From the NCBI RefSeq assembly GCF_013359595.1, contig NZ_JABFMP010000006.1, forward strand, positions 7,598 to 71,597: a DNA stretch of 64,000 nucleotides. Direction: 5' to 3'. The notes under the pieces are model-generated. The model saw only the letters and a program-made list of their open reading frames with translations, did no database searches and was not told the DNA's origin. A program made the translations under genes and the position numbers. Of this stretch, positions 54,752-64,000 are shown piece after piece (the stretch's first letter is position 1; every line of letters starts with the position of its first letter). This DNA comes from Pseudomonas sp. C1C7 (lineage in GTDB: Bacteria; Pseudomonadota; Gammaproteobacteria; Pseudomonadales; Pseudomonadaceae).

Positions 54752-56093
54752 GTCGGCGCTCGCGCTGCTCGTAGCGTGCAAGCATCGGCTGGGTGCTGAT
54801 GCCGTGCAGCAGAATGCTCAGTGCCACCACCGACAGGGTCAGATCGGTGCACAGGCTGGCGACCGCAGCTGGCAGGTCGTGATTCAGGGCATAGAACAGG
54901 TAGTAAAAGCTGCCGATGCCGCGAATCCCGAACCAGCCAATCAGCAGCCGTTGCCGGGTGTTGAGCAGGCTGCCCCAGGGCACCAATCCGACGCTCAAGG
55001 GGCGAATCACGCAGAACAGCACCAGGGCGATCGCCAGCGCGCGCCAGTCCCAATGGCCGACCAGCACCACGCCGAGCAGGGTCACCAGAAACACCTCCAT
55101 GGCCCGTTCCACCAGCCCGCCAAATGCCAGCATGTCGCCGATCATGATGCCGGCGGCCACCTGCGTGTCGTCCAGATGCTCCACGTCGCCGTGCAGCGCC
55201 TCATGGGGTTCGACATCCTGGTGGCCCACCACCGCTTTGACCAGATGCTCCGCCGGCGGCTGCAAGTGCCCGGCGGCGTTGACCTCAGCAGCCCGCAACC
55301 CCAGGCCGGCGGCGAACACCGAGAGAAAGCCGTAGCCGTGCACCGCTTCGGCGGCAACGTAGGCCAGGGCAATCAGGGCGAAGGTCAGGTAATCGTTGGG
55401 CGACAGGGTGCTGTCGGCATTGCGGATGCGCATCGACAGGGTCAGGCGGCCGATCCCGCGCCCCATGCAGTAGCCGATCAGCAGGCCGGCTGGCACTGCC
55501 CACAGCAGGCGTTTCAGGGCCCAATCATCCAGCCAGGCGGTGGACGCCCCTTCGGCTTGTTGCAGGAACAACAGACCGAGGATGACGAAGGGAAAGGCGA
55601 TGCCATCGTTCAGGCCGGCTTCGCCAGAAAGACCGAAACGCACCGGGTCGTCATCCTGGGCATCGTTGACCTGCACCAGCGATGCGAGCACCGGGTCGGT
55701 GGGCGCCAGAATCGCGCCGATCAGCAAGGACGGCCCCCACGCCAGATCGAAGGCGAAATGCAGCAGCAGACAGACACCGGCAATGGTCAACACCATCACC
55801 GGGCCGGCAAGGCCGTAGGCAACGCGCCATTTGCGCTTGGTGAGCGGCAGACGCAGTTTCAGTCCGCAGACGAACAGCGAAAAAAGCACCGCGACTTCCG
55901 TCAGGTGCTCCATCCAGAACGATGCTTCATTGAGGTCCAGCCTGAGCCAGCCCAGGCCCGCCGGTCCGATGGCCATGCCAAACAGCAGGCACACGGCCGA
56001 GGTGGTCACCGGCATCCAGCGCAAATACGAAGACGTCAGCGCCAGGGCCAGCAACACGGCGCCCAGTACCGACACCCAGGCAACAAAGCTCAT
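54729..56093 (-). CDS. Na+/H+ antiporter (CPA1, NhaP-type)
   Basis: A 454-residue protein with about 12 membrane segments. Conserved CPA1 features are GAILAPTDPVLASLVQV and the ion-binding GLSGEAGLNDGIAFPFVILGL. A hydrophilic insertion of about 30 residues, AEHLVKAVVGHQDVEPHEAL, occurs mid-protein. It exchanges Na+ or K+ for protons across the inner membrane. It follows a small membrane-protein gene by 12 bp. Confidence 0.92.
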   Translation of the reverse strand: MSFVAWVSVLGAVLLALALTSSYLRWMPVTTSAVCLLFGMAIGPAGLGWLRLDLNEASFWMEHLTEVAVLFSLFVCGLKLRLPLTKRKWRVAYGLAGPVMVLTIAGVCLLLHFAFDLAWGPSLLIGAILAPTDPVLASLVQVNDAQDDDPVRFGLSGEAGLNDGIAFPFVILGLLFLQQAEGASTAWLDDWALKRLLWAVPAGLLIGYCMGRGIGRLTLSMRIRNADSTLSPNDYLTFALIALAYVAAEAVHGYGFLSVFAAGLGLRAAEVNAAGHLQPPAEHLVKAVVGHQDVEPHEALHGDVEHLDDTQVAAGIMIGDMLAFGGLVERAMEVFLVTLLGVVLVGHWDWRALAIALVLFCVIRPLSVGLVPWGSLLNTRQRLLIGWFGIRGIGSFYYLFYALNHDLPAAVASLCTDLTLSVVALSILLHGISTQPMLARYEQRERRLTSAPRR

Positions 56094-56105
56094 GGCCTCG
56101 GGTCT

Positions 56106-56375
56106 TCAGCCGACGACGGTGTAGGCGGCAAAGCCGATGCACTGGTTGAGGGTCGGTCTGGCGTCAAAGGTGCAGGACATCCAGCGGATGAAACCGCCGA
56201 TGAATGCAACGCCGACTATGATGCTGACGTACAGCAGCACACTCAGTTGCAAGACGCTGGCGGCGCCCTTGTAGCTCTGCTCGCCGCAATCGGGATAGGG
56301 GTCCATCTTGCGCTGCGAACCGGGGACGGGCTGATGCTGTGTGGGGAAGGGTGGTTTGGGGTAGTGGGTCATCAT
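56106..56375 (-). CDS. small membrane protein of unknown function
   Basis: About 89 residues from ATG 56375 (or 56372), with GGAG upstream. A Pro-rich hydrophilic N-terminus (MMTHYPKPPFPTQHQPVPGS) precedes one hydrophobic segment, LQLSVLLYVSIIVGVAFIGG (about 42-63). It lies 12 bp upstream of the antiporter gene in the same direction and may be an accessory to it. No family recognised. Confidence 0.6.
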   Translation of the reverse strand: MMTHYPKPPFPTQHQPVPGSQRKMDPYPDCGEQSYKGAASVLQLSVLLYVSIIVGVAFIGGFIRWMSCTFDARPTLNQCIGFAAYTVVG

Positions 56376-56460
56376 CAATCTCCGAACTTTAGTGGTGCCT
56401 GTTCGGGGTTGACTGTGAGGGTTTGGCGGGAGTTCGGTTGGATTTAAAGACCTCACCAAA

Positions 56461-56551
56461 CCCTGTAGGAGCTGCCGAAGGCTGCGATCTTTTGATTTTG
56501 CTTTTTGAAGATCAAGATCAAAGGATCGCAGCCTTCGGCAGCTCCTACAGG
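56461..56551. repeat. REPIN (inverted REP pair)
   Basis: CCCTGTAGGAGCTGCCGAAG... (56461-56495) is repeated in inverted form at 56518-56551, enclosing about 22 bp. The arms are nearly perfect over 30 bp, giving a long hairpin. Confidence 0.88.
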
Positions 56552-56563
56552 GGATTTATGGCG

Positions 56564-57709
56564 TTAACGGGTGAGACTACGCTCCATCCGGCTGATGCCT
56601 TCTTCGAGCAACGACCGCGGGCAGCCGAAGTTCAGGCGCACGAACTGTTTGCAGTCGTCGCCAAAATCCAGGCCCGGGCTCAGGCCGACCTTGGCCTGTT
56701 CCAGGAAGAACTGCTGCGGGTTGTCCAGCCCCAGCGCCGTGCAGTCGAGCCAGGCCAGGTAGGTGCTTTGCGGCACGTTCATGGTGATGCCCGGCAGGCG
56801 GGTGCGCACGGCGTCGACCAGGTAATCGCGGTTGCCTTGCAGGTAGGCGCTCAACTCGGCCAGCCAGGGACCGGCTTCGCTGTAGGCCACGCGGGTCGCT
56901 TCCAGGCCCAGCGGGTTGACGCTGTCGACCATGCCGCAACGGGCGTGGTTGACCTTCTCGCGCAGGTGACGGTCTTGAATGATCATGAACGAGGTTTTCA
57001 GGCCGGCGATGTTGTAGGCCTTGCTCGCCGACATCAGGGTGATGGTGCGCTGGGCGATCTGCGGGCTCAGGGTGGCGATCGGAATGTGCTTGCGACCGTC
57101 GTAGCACAGCTCGGCATGGATCTCGTCGGAGATGATCCAGGCGTCGTGCTCCAGACAGATATCGGCGATGGCTTGCAGTTCCTCCCGAGGGAAGGCCTTG
57201 CCCAGCGGGTTGTGCGGGTTGCTCAGCAGCAACGCGCCGCCACCTTGCAGCGACTGGCTCAGGGTATCGAGCGGGGTGCGGTAGGTGCCGTCGGCTTGCG
57301 CCTCGAAACCCAGCTCGACCTTGTTCAGGCCCCAGTGCCCCGGCGCGTGGCGCAGTGGCGGGTAGTTGGGAACCTGCACCACGACGTTCTGCTGCGGCTG
57401 GACCAGCGCCTTGAGCGCCATGTTGAAACCCGACTCGACGCCCGGCAGGAAGATCAGTTCCTGGGGCTCGATGCGCCAGGCGTACTTGTTCCACAGATCC
57501 GCGACGATGGCTTCACGCAGGCTGTCCGGGGCCACGCTGTAGCCGACCATCGGGTGTTCCAGACGCTTTTGCAGGGCCTGGATGATGACCGGCGGCGCGG
57601 CGAAATCCATGTCGGCAACCCACATCGGCAACACATCGGCCGGGTAGCGGCTCCATTTGGTGCTACCGGTGTTGTGGCGGTCGAACACCTGATCGAAATC
57701 GAAAGTCAT
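56564..57709 (-). CDS. MalY/PatB-type PLP-dependent C-S lyase
   Basis: A 381-residue fold-type I PLP enzyme. MTFDFDQVFDRHNTGSTKW is a typical MalY/PatB opening; MWVADMDFAAPP, the PLP loop SNPHNPLGKAF, and the Schiff-base lysine in LMSASKAYNIAGLKTS are all present. Members cleave cystathionine and related C-S bonds. ATG 57709 is clear; open sequence beyond it to 58657 is a read-through frame over the formate dehydrogenase gene. Single gene, flanked by REPINs on both sides. Confidence 0.92.
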   Translation of the reverse strand: MTFDFDQVFDRHNTGSTKWSRYPADVLPMWVADMDFAAPPVIIQALQKRLEHPMVGYSVAPDSLREAIVADLWNKYAWRIEPQELIFLPGVESGFNMALKALVQPQQNVVVQVPNYPPLRHAPGHWGLNKVELGFEAQADGTYRTPLDTLSQSLQGGGALLLSNPHNPLGKAFPREELQAIADICLEHDAWIISDEIHAELCYDGRKHIPIATLSPQIAQRTITLMSASKAYNIAGLKTSFMIIQDRHLREKVNHARCGMVDSVNPLGLEATRVAYSEAGPWLAELSAYLQGNRDYLVDAVRTRLPGITMNVPQSTYLAWLDCTALGLDNPQQFFLEQAKVGLSPGLDFGDDCKQFVRLNFGCPRSLLEEGISRMERSLTR

Positions 57710-58063
57710 GCGGGGTCTCGTGAAGGCGGGATTGGATATGGCGCCATCATAATCGCCTGGCGGGTTGTTCGCGATATCAATGCCCAATTCACCGCAAATC
57801 CCCTGTGGGAGCGGGCTTGCTCGCGAGGACGTAGTGTCAGTCGACATCGATGTTGCCTGATGCACCGCTTTCGCGAGCAAGCCCGCTCCCACAGGGGTTC
57901 CGTGTCCACAGGGGATGCGCCGACAAAGGGCCGACGGTCGGTTTTCATCCCGGTTTCGACAGGCTTGACTATCGTTCAAGTGTCGGCAGCGCGTCTGCCG
58001 CGCCCGTGATTGTCCAGAAAAATCCGGCAAAGCACCGGATCTCCACCTGATCAGGAGTGCACG
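57710..58063. other. intergenic region with REPIN upstream of fdnG
   Basis: A 354-bp divergent gap. A REPIN occupies 57800-57897; the fdnG ribosome-binding site AGGAG is at 58053-58057. I could not see a convincing sigma-54 or FNR site. Confidence 0.6.
57800..57897. repeat. REPIN (inverted REP pair)
   Basis: CCCCTGTGGGAGCGGGCTTG with CTCGCGA follows at 57800-57826, and the exact inverse, TCGCGAGCAAGCCCGCTCCC with ACAGGGG, at 57871-57897, around a 44-bp loop. Confidence 0.92.
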
Positions 58064-61000
58064 ATGGACCTCAGCCGTCGTCAGTTCTTCAAGGTCGCAG
58101 GTATCGGCCTTGCAGGCTCGAGCCTTGGCGCGTTGGGCATGGCCCCCACGGCTGCCTTCGCCGAGCAGGTGCGCCATTTCAAGCTCGCCCATACCCATGA
58201 AACCCGCAACACCTGCCCGTATTGCTCGGTCGGTTGCGGGTTGATCATGTACAGCCAGGGCGATGCGGCGAAAAATGTCGCGCAAAGCATCATTCACATC
58301 GAAGGTGACGCCGACCACCCGGTCAACCGCGGCACCCTTTGCCCCAAAGGCGCAGGCCTGCTGGACTTCATTCACAGTCCGGGCCGGCTGCAATACCCGC
58401 AGGTGCGAAAACCCGGCAGCAACGAGTGGACGCGCATCGGCTGGGATGAAGCGCTGGATCGCGTTGCCGACCTGATGAAGGCCGACCGCGACGCCAACTT
58501 CATCGAGAAGAATGCCCAGGGCCAGACGGTCAACCGCTGGCTGACCACGGGGTTCCTCGCGGCATCGGCGGCGTCCAACGAAGCGGGTTACATCACCCAC
58601 AAGGTCATTCGCAGTCTCGGCATGCTGGGGTTCGATAACCAGGCGCGTGTCTGACACGGCCCGACGGTGGCAAGTCTTGCCCCGACGTACGGCCGTGGTG
58701 CCATGACCAATACCTGGACCGATATCGCCAATGCGAATCTGGTTCTGGTGATGGGTGGCAACTCAGCGGAAGCGCACCCTTGCGGTTTCAAATGGGTGAC
58801 CGAAGCCAAGGCGCACAACAAGGCGCGGCTGATCGTGGTCGATCCGCGTTTCACCCGGACCGCCTCGGTGGCCGACTATTACGCGCCGATCCGCACCGGT
58901 ACCGACATCGCCTTCATGGGCGGGTTGATCAACTACCTGCTGACCGAGGACAAGATCCAGCACGATTACGTGCGCAACTACACTGACGTGTCGTTCATCG
59001 TCAAAGCCGGCTATGGCTTCGAGGATGGCATCTTCAGCGGGTATGACGCGGCCAAGCGCGCCTACACCGACAAGTCTGGCTGGGGTTACGAGCTGGGCGA
59101 GGACGGCTTCGCCAAAGTCGACCCGACCCTGCAGGATCCGCGCTGCGTGTTCCAGTTGATGAAGCAGCATTACAGCCGCTACACCATGGAACTGGCGAGC
59201 CAGATCTGCGGCATGCCGGTCGACGCAATGAAGAAAATCTGGGAAGAGATCGCCACCTGCTCGCAACCGGGCAAGACCATGACGATCCTCTATGCCCTGG
59301 GCTGGACCCAGCACTCGATCGGCTCACAGATCATCCGCAGCGCGGCCATGGTGCAGTTGCTGCTGGGCAACGTCGGCATGCCCGGCGGTGGCGTGAACGC
59401 CTTGCGCGGACACTCCAACATCCAGGGGCTGACTGACCTGGGCCTGTTGTCCAACTCGTTGCCGGGTTACCTGACCCTGCCGCTGGACGCCGAGCAGGAT
59501 TACAAGGCCTACATCGTCAAGCGCACCCAGGTGCCGCTGCGTCCGGGGCAGCTGTCCTACTGGCAGAACTACGGCAAGTTCCACGTCAGCCTGATGAAAG
59601 CCTGGTACGGCGCCAACGCCACGGCCGAGAACAACTGGGCTTACGACTACCTGCCCAAGCTCGACATCCCCAACTACGACATCCTCAAGGTCTTCGACCT
59701 GATGGGCCAGGGCAAGGTCAACGGTTACATGTGCCAGGGCTTCAACCCCATCGCCGCGCTGCCCGACAAGAACCGGGTGATGGCGGCGCTGGCCAAGCTG
59801 AAGTGGCTGGTGGTGATGGACCCGCTGGCCACGGAAACCTCGGAGTTCTGGCAGAAGGTCGGGCCGTACAACGATGTGAACACCGCCAATATTCAAACCG
59901 AAGTGATTCGCCTGCCCACCACCTGCTTTGCCGAGGAAGACGGCTCGCTGGTCAATAGCAGCCGCTGGCTGCAATGGCACTGGAAAGGCGCCGATGGTCC
60001 TGGCGAAGCCCGCACCGACGTGCAGATCATGACGCAACTGTTCCTGCGCCTGCGCCAGCGTTATCAGGCCAACGGGGGCAAATTCCCCGATCCGCTGCTC
60101 AAACTGTCGTGGCCGTACAAGATCCCCGAAGAGCCTTCGCCCGAAGAGATCGCCAAGGAGATCAACGGCTACGCCACCACCGACTTCACCGATGCCACGG
60201 GTGCGGCAATCAAGGGCAATTCGCAACTGGCCGCCTTCAGCCAGCTCAAGGACGACGGCAGCACAGCATCCGGCTGCTGGATTTTCTGCGGCAGCTGGAC
60301 CGAAACCGGCAACCAGATGGCCCGCCGGGACAACAATGACCCGTACGGCATGCACCAGCATCAAGGTTGGGCCTGGGCCTGGCCGGCCAACCGGCGGATT
60401 CTCTACAACCGCGCCTCGGCCGACCCGCAGGGCAAGCCCTGGGACGAGAAAAAACGCCTGGTGTGGTGGAACGGCAAGGCCTGGGGCGGCACCGACGTGC
60501 CGGACTACAAGGCCGACGTGGCGCCGGAAGCGGGGATGAACCCGTTCATCATGAACCCCGAGGGGGTGGCGCGGTTCTTTGCCGTCGACAAGATGAACGA
60601 GGGGCCATTCCCCGAGCACTATGAACCGTTCGAGACGCCGATCGGCATCAACCCGCTGCATCCGCAGAACAAGAAAGCCACCAGCAACCCGGCGGCGCGG
60701 ATCTTCGAGTCGGTGTGGGATTCCCTCGGTGTGGCCAAGGACTATCCGTACGCGGCCACCAGCTATCGGCTGACCGAGCATTTCCACTTCTGGAGCAAGC
60801 ATTGCCGGCTCAACGCGATTGCCCAGCCCGAGCAGTTCGTCGAAATCGGCGAGGTGCTGGCCAAGGAAAAAGGCATCGTCGCCGGAGACCGGGTGCGGGT
60901 CAGCAGCAAGCGCGGCTTCATCGAAGCGGTGGCGGTGGTGACCAAGCGGATCCGGCCGTTGCAAGTCAACAACCAGGTGGTGCACCAGATCGGCATCCCG

Positions 61001-61129
61001 CTGCACTGGGGCTTCACCGGCCTGACGCGTCACGGTTACCTGACCAACACCCTGGTGCCGTTCCTCGGCGATGGCAACACCCAGACCCCGGAATCCAAGT
61101 CATTCCTGGTCAACGTGGAGAAAATCTGA
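58064..61129 (+). CDS. fdnG: formate dehydrogenase-N alpha subunit (selenoprotein)
   Basis: One 1021-residue gene read through an in-frame TGA at 58652-58654 (Sec197; E. coli FdnG uses Sec196). Residues 1-34 are a Tat signal (MDLSRRQFFKVAG). A 4Fe-4S cluster is bound by TCPYCSVGCG and TLCPKG (Cys 51, 54, 58, 93). After the Sec codon follow HGPTVASLAPTYGRGAMTNT and the molybdopterin domains. It oxidises formate in the periplasm and passes electrons to FdnH and FdnI. ATG 58064 has AGGAG upstream. A SECIS hairpin follows the TGA. A non-Sec reading would give only a 196-residue stub. Confidence 0.95.
58652..58700 (+). promoter_or_regulatory. SECIS element for Sec insertion in fdnG
   Basis: The UGA is followed by CACGGCCCGACGGUGGCA, with an apical stem GGCA-AGUCU-UGCC (58669-58681). 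The loop GUCU and the 11-13-nt distance match E. coli fdhF/fdnG SECIS hairpins, which bind SelB. The first bases after UGA are the same as in E. coli fdhF as I recall it. Confidence 0.82.
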
Positions 61130-62065
61130 ATGGCCAGCCAAGACATCATTGCCCGCTCGGCCACCACCACCGTGCCGTCTTCGGTGCGCAATCTGGAGGA
61201 AGTGGCGAAGCTGATCGACACCACCAAATGCATTGGCTGCAAGGCCTGTCAGGTGGCCTGTTCGGAATGGAACGAACTGCGCGACGAGGTGGGGCACAAC
61301 CACGGCACCTACGACAATCCGCAGGACCTGACGGCGCAAACCTGGACGTTGATGCGCTTCACCGAGCACGAAACCGACGCCGGCAACCTGGAATGGCTGA
61401 TCCGCAAGGACGGCTGCATGCACTGCGCCGAACCCGGTTGCCTGGCCGCGTGCCCCAGCCCCGGGGCGATCATCAAGCACGCCAACGGCATCGTCGATTT
61501 CAATCAGGACCATTGCATCGGTTGCGGCTACTGCATCACCGGTTGCCCATTCAACATCCCGCGCATTTCGCAGAAGGACCACAAGGCCTACAAATGCACG
61601 CTGTGTTCGGACCGGGTGGCCGTGGGGCTGGAGCCGGCCTGTGTGAAAACCTGCCCGACCGGCGCCATCGTGTTCGGCTCCAAGGAAGACATGAAGGAAC
61701 ACGCCGCCGAGCGCATCGTCGACCTCAAGAGCCGCGGTTTCGACAACGCCGGGCTGTATGACCCCGCAGGCGTCGGCGGCACTCACGTGATGTACGTGCT
61801 GCACCATGCCGACACGCCGAAGCTCTACGCCGGGCTGGCAGCCGACCCGACCATCAGCCCGCTGGTGGGCCTGTGGAAAGGTGTGAGCAAACCCTTGGCG
61901 CTGCTGGCCATGGGCGCGGCGGTGCTGGCCGGGTTCTTTCACTACGTGCGGGTGGGGCCGCAGATTGTCGAGGAAGACGAACTGCCCCATGGCCCGGATC
62001 CGTCGGTGCATGAAGTCGATCCTTCGGTGCATACCTATGATCCCCAGCGGGAGAAACGGCCATGA
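61130..62065 (+). CDS. fdnH: formate dehydrogenase beta subunit (Fe-S)
   Basis: A 311-residue electron-transfer subunit with four 4Fe-4S motifs: [46 protein letters not shown] and [22 protein letters not shown]-terminal membrane anchor lies at about 255-275 ([20 protein letters not shown]). ATG 61130 directly abuts the fdnG stop. It carries electrons from the alpha subunit to the cytochrome b subunit. Confidence 0.96.
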   Translation: MASQDIIARSATTTVPSSVRNLEEVAKLIDTTKCIGCKACQVACSEWNELRDEVGHNHGTYDNPQDLTAQTWTLMRFTEHETDAGNLEWLIRKDGCMHCAEPGCLAACPSPGAIIKHANGIVDFNQDHCIGCGYCITGCPFNIPRISQKDHKAYKCTLCSDRVAVGLEPACVKTCPTGAIVFGSKEDMKEHAAERIVDLKSRGFDNAGLYDPAGVGGTHVMYVLHHADTPKLYAGLAADPTISPLVGLWKGVSKPLALLAMGAAVLAGFFHYVRVGPQIVEEDELPHGPDPSVHEVDPSVHTYDPQREKRP

Positions 62066-62727
62066 TCCGCAAAGAGATCCTTCGCTACACCGCCAACCAG
62101 CGCACCAATCACTGGCTGGTGGCGATTCTGTTCTTCATGGCCGGGCTGTCGGGGCTGGCGCTGTTTCATCCGGCGCTGTTCTGGCTGAGCAACCTGTTCG
62201 GCGGTGGGCCCTGGACGCGCATCCTGCATCCGTTCATGGGCGTGCTGATGTTCCTGCTCTTTCTCGGCCTGGTTTTCCGTTTCTGGCGCGCCAACTACTT
62301 CATCGCCAACGATCGCCTGTGGCTCAAGCGCATCGACCGGGTGATGAAAAACGAAGAGGAAGGCGTGCCTGCCATCGGCAAATACAACCCGGGGCAGAAA
62401 CTGCTGTTCTGGACTTTACTGCTGTGCATGCTGGTGTTGCTGTTCAGTGGTCTGGTGATCTGGCGGGCATATTTCAGCGCGTACTTCGGCATCACGGCGA
62501 TTCGCTGGGCGATGCTGCTGCATGCGCTGGCGGGCTTCGTGCTGATCCTGAGCATCATCGTGCACATTTACGCGGGCATCTGGATCAAGGGTTCGGTGAG
62601 CGCAATGATGCACGGCTGGGTCAGTCGCGCCTGGGCCAAAAAGCACCACGAACTGTGGTATCGCGAGGTGACCGGCGACAACACCCGAGACAAGACTCCC
62701 CAGCGACCGATCACGAAAAAGGGCTGA
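62062..62727 (+). CDS. fdnI: formate dehydrogenase gamma subunit (cytochrome b556)
   Basis: A 221-residue di-haem cytochrome b with four membrane helices. Starting [20 protein letters not shown], with haem-ligand His in RTNHW, LHPFMG and [24 protein letters not shown] overlap (4 bp) with fdnH. It delivers electrons to quinone. Confidence 0.95.
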   Translation: MIRKEILRYTANQRTNHWLVAILFFMAGLSGLALFHPALFWLSNLFGGGPWTRILHPFMGVLMFLLFLGLVFRFWRANYFIANDRLWLKRIDRVMKNEEEGVPAIGKYNPGQKLLFWTLLLCMLVLLFSGLVIWRAYFSAYFGITAIRWAMLLHALAGFVLILSIIVHIYAGIWIKGSVSAMMHGWVSRAWAKKHHELWYREVTGDNTRDKTPQRPITKKG

Positions 62728-62730
62728 CAT

Positions 62731-63657
62731 TTGCCAACCATTCTCGAACCCGGACAAATCGAAGCAGCGGCCGGTTCGCCGCCGTTTCTGCACCTGCCGC
62801 CGCACAACCTGTTCACCCTGCGCGCCGAGCGCCTCGACCAGCTGGCCGAAGGGCATCCGCTGGCCGATTACCTGCGCCTGCTGGCCGGGTTGTGCCGGGC
62901 GCAACAGCAGGTGATGGACAATCCGCCGTCCAGCGAACCGCTCGATCGCCAGCGCATCGAGTTGTGCCTGGAGCACGGCCTGCCGCCGTTCGCCGCCGAC
63001 AGCCTGAGCCGTGAAGACGATTGGCAAGCGTTTCTCGATGCGCTGTTGCAGTGCTATGTCGTTCCCGACCAGCCTGCAGTGGTCGAGGCGTTGGACACGC
63101 TGCGTCAGGCCAGCACCGGACAACGCCGGGTGTGGGCGGTGGCGTTGCTCAGCGGGCAATATTCCATGGTGCCGGCGGCGCTGGTGCCGTTCCTTGGCGC
63201 GGCCCTGCAAAGCGCCTGGAGCCATTGGCTGCTGAGCACGCCGGATCTGCATTTGACGGCGGGCGCCAGCCTCAGCCAGTGCCCGGCCTGTGGATCGCCC
63301 GCCATGGCCGGGGTGATTCGTCATCGCGGCAAACACAACGGCCTGCGTTATCTGGTCTGCTCGTTGTGTGCCTGTGAGTGGCACGTGGTGCGGGTCAAGT
63401 GCGTGTATTGCGAGCAGAGCAAGGGCCTTGAGTACTTGAGCCTTGAGGATGATCGTCACGCCGCCAACCAGGCACCGTTGCGAGCGGAAATCTGTCCGGG
63501 CTGCAACGTCTACCTCAAGCTTGTGTACCTGGAGAACGATGCCCATGCCGAAGCCCTGTCGGCGGACCTCGCCAGCCTGATGCTGGACATGCGCCTGGCC
63601 CAGGACGGTTATCAGCGGCTGGCGCCCAATCTGTTGCTGGCGCCGGGAGACGAATGA
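62731..63657 (+). CDS. fdhE: formate dehydrogenase accessory protein FdhE
   Basis: A 308-residue maturation factor with paired CxxC motifs, SQCPACGSPAMAG, CSLCACEWHVVRVKCVYCEQ and EICPGCNVYLK, that bind iron in FdhE. It is needed for activity of respiratory formate dehydrogenases in E. coli. The start is TTG 62731, three bases after the fdnI stop. Same operon. Confidence 0.94.
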   Translation: MPTILEPGQIEAAAGSPPFLHLPPHNLFTLRAERLDQLAEGHPLADYLRLLAGLCRAQQQVMDNPPSSEPLDRQRIELCLEHGLPPFAADSLSREDDWQAFLDALLQCYVVPDQPAVVEALDTLRQASTGQRRVWAVALLSGQYSMVPAALVPFLGAALQSAWSHWLLSTPDLHLTAGASLSQCPACGSPAMAGVIRHRGKHNGLRYLVCSLCACEWHVVRVKCVYCEQSKGLEYLSLEDDRHAANQAPLRAEICPGCNVYLKLVYLENDAHAEALSADLASLMLDMRLAQDGYQRLAPNLLLAPGDE

Positions 63658-63708
63658 GCACAGGGTCTACACTCTGGCGCGACGGTCATTCGTATTCTGG
63701 AGCGCCTG

Positions 63709-64000
63709 ATGCCCGCAAACCTTGCCAGCCAAACCCCGCGTCTGCCTTCCATCGACAGTCTGCTTCGTCACCCGGCGTGCCAGCCTTTGGCCGAGCGTTA
63801 TGGGCGCGAAGCCTTGCTCGCCGCGCTGCGGCAACTGCTCGATGAATTGCGCGAAAGCGTGCAACGGGGGCAGGTGCAAGCCGTCGAAGTCAGCCCCGAG
63901 GTGTTGTCAGGAAGGGTAGGCGAGCGGTTGGCTTTCCAGCACCGCAGCCACGTACGGCGTGTGTTCAACCTCACCGGCACCGTGCTGCACACCAACCTGG
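63709..64000 (+). CDS. selA: L-seryl-tRNA(Sec) selenium transferase SelA (partial)
   Basis: The first 97 codons of selA, cut by the window end. [20 protein letters not shown] and [17 protein letters not shown] are typical of SelA. The enzyme is PLP-dependent and converts Ser-tRNA(Sec) to Sec-tRNA(Sec). ATG 63709 has GGAG upstream, 51 bp after fdhE. Its linkage with the Sec-containing fdnG is functionally consistent; selB would be expected next. Confidence 0.93.
   Translation, partial: MPANLASQTPRLPSIDSLLRHPACQPLAERYGREALLAALRQLLDELRESVQRGQVQAVEVSPEVLSGRVGERLAFQHRSHVRRVFNLTGTVLHTNL

Noticed and set aside
58010..58654. Short formate dehydrogenase pseudogene ending at TGA 58652
   Set aside because: The TGA aligns with the Sec codon, the frame continues without change for 825 codons, and a SECIS hairpin follows.
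56564..58657. 697-codon minus-strand frame extending the C-S lyase upstream
   Set aside because: The enzyme family start is at 57709; the rest runs antisense through fdnG and a REPIN.
1..64000. CRISPR array
   Set aside because: The only regular repeats are the 9-bp tandem array, REP/REPIN elements and short island-end repeats; none has CRISPR-like repeat-spacer layout and no cas gene is present.
1..64000. tRNA or rRNA genes, especially at the island junctions
   Set aside because: I looked for tRNA-like cloverleaf and TTCGA-type ends near 18830 and 32663 and saw none; the junction is in the mexT coding sequence.

Overview
The window looks like a chromosome segment of a fluorescent-type Pseudomonas. 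It is GC-rich, carries GTAGGAGCGAGCTTGCTCGCGA-type REP repeats, a DUF1652 gene, and the mexS / mexT / mexEF-oprN locus in the gene order known from Pseudomonas aeruginosa. All names come from reading protein motifs and recalled family sequences; no database search was possible.

Layout. (1) 1-4.5 kb, minus strand: a 9-bp tandem repeat at the window edge, then a TPR protein, a two-domain KaiC-like ATPase and a hybrid histidine kinase overlapping it. (2) 4.6-9.0 kb, plus: a 1450-residue toxin-like protein whose C-terminus resembles the cholera/pertussis-type ADP-ribosyltransferases. (3) 9.1-12.4 kb, plus: an AaeB-type FUSC efflux operon. (4) 12.5-18.5 kb, minus: mexE-mexF-oprN with a MexT-type operator. 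(5) 18.83-32.68 kb: a 13.8-kb defence island lying exactly between mexE and its activator gene mexT, bounded by 17-bp direct repeats of the mexT 3' end. All its cargo is on the minus strand: a type III Wadjet operon (jetABCD), a Gabija-like OLD nuclease plus UvrD helicase pair whose OLD gene is split by an apparent one-base frameshift, and a PrlF-YhaV toxin-antitoxin pair. No recombinase gene is visible. (6) 32.65-34.9 kb: mexT and the divergent mexS. (7) 35.4-43.7 kb: an unknown 493-residue protein, a MocR-like PLP protein, phosphoglucomutase, a pirin and a UvrD-type helicase. (8) 43.8-48.1 kb: DUF1652, an AraC regulator with an NTF2-like domain, and an amine-oxidase / cupin / polyamine-binding-protein group. 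(9) 48.1-52.8 kb: a transposase relic, a small lipoprotein, and a FAN1-type nuclease overlapping an XPD-like helicase. (10) 52.8-57.7 kb: a PAS hybrid kinase, a Na+/H+ antiporter operon and a MalY/PatB-type C-S lyase. (11) 58.0-64.0 kb: a selenocysteine formate dehydrogenase operon (fdnGHI-fdhE) running into selA at the window end.

How the parts fit. Housekeeping and efflux genes frame one clear accessory block. Insertion of the island separated mexT from mexE but left both reading frames and the mexE operator intact, so regulation can continue in trans. Wadjet (anti-plasmid), the OLD/UvrD pair (anti-phage) and the toxin-antitoxin pair form a compact same-strand defence cassette. At the right edge, the Sec-containing dehydrogenase is linked to its maturation factor FdhE and to selenocysteine synthase SelA.
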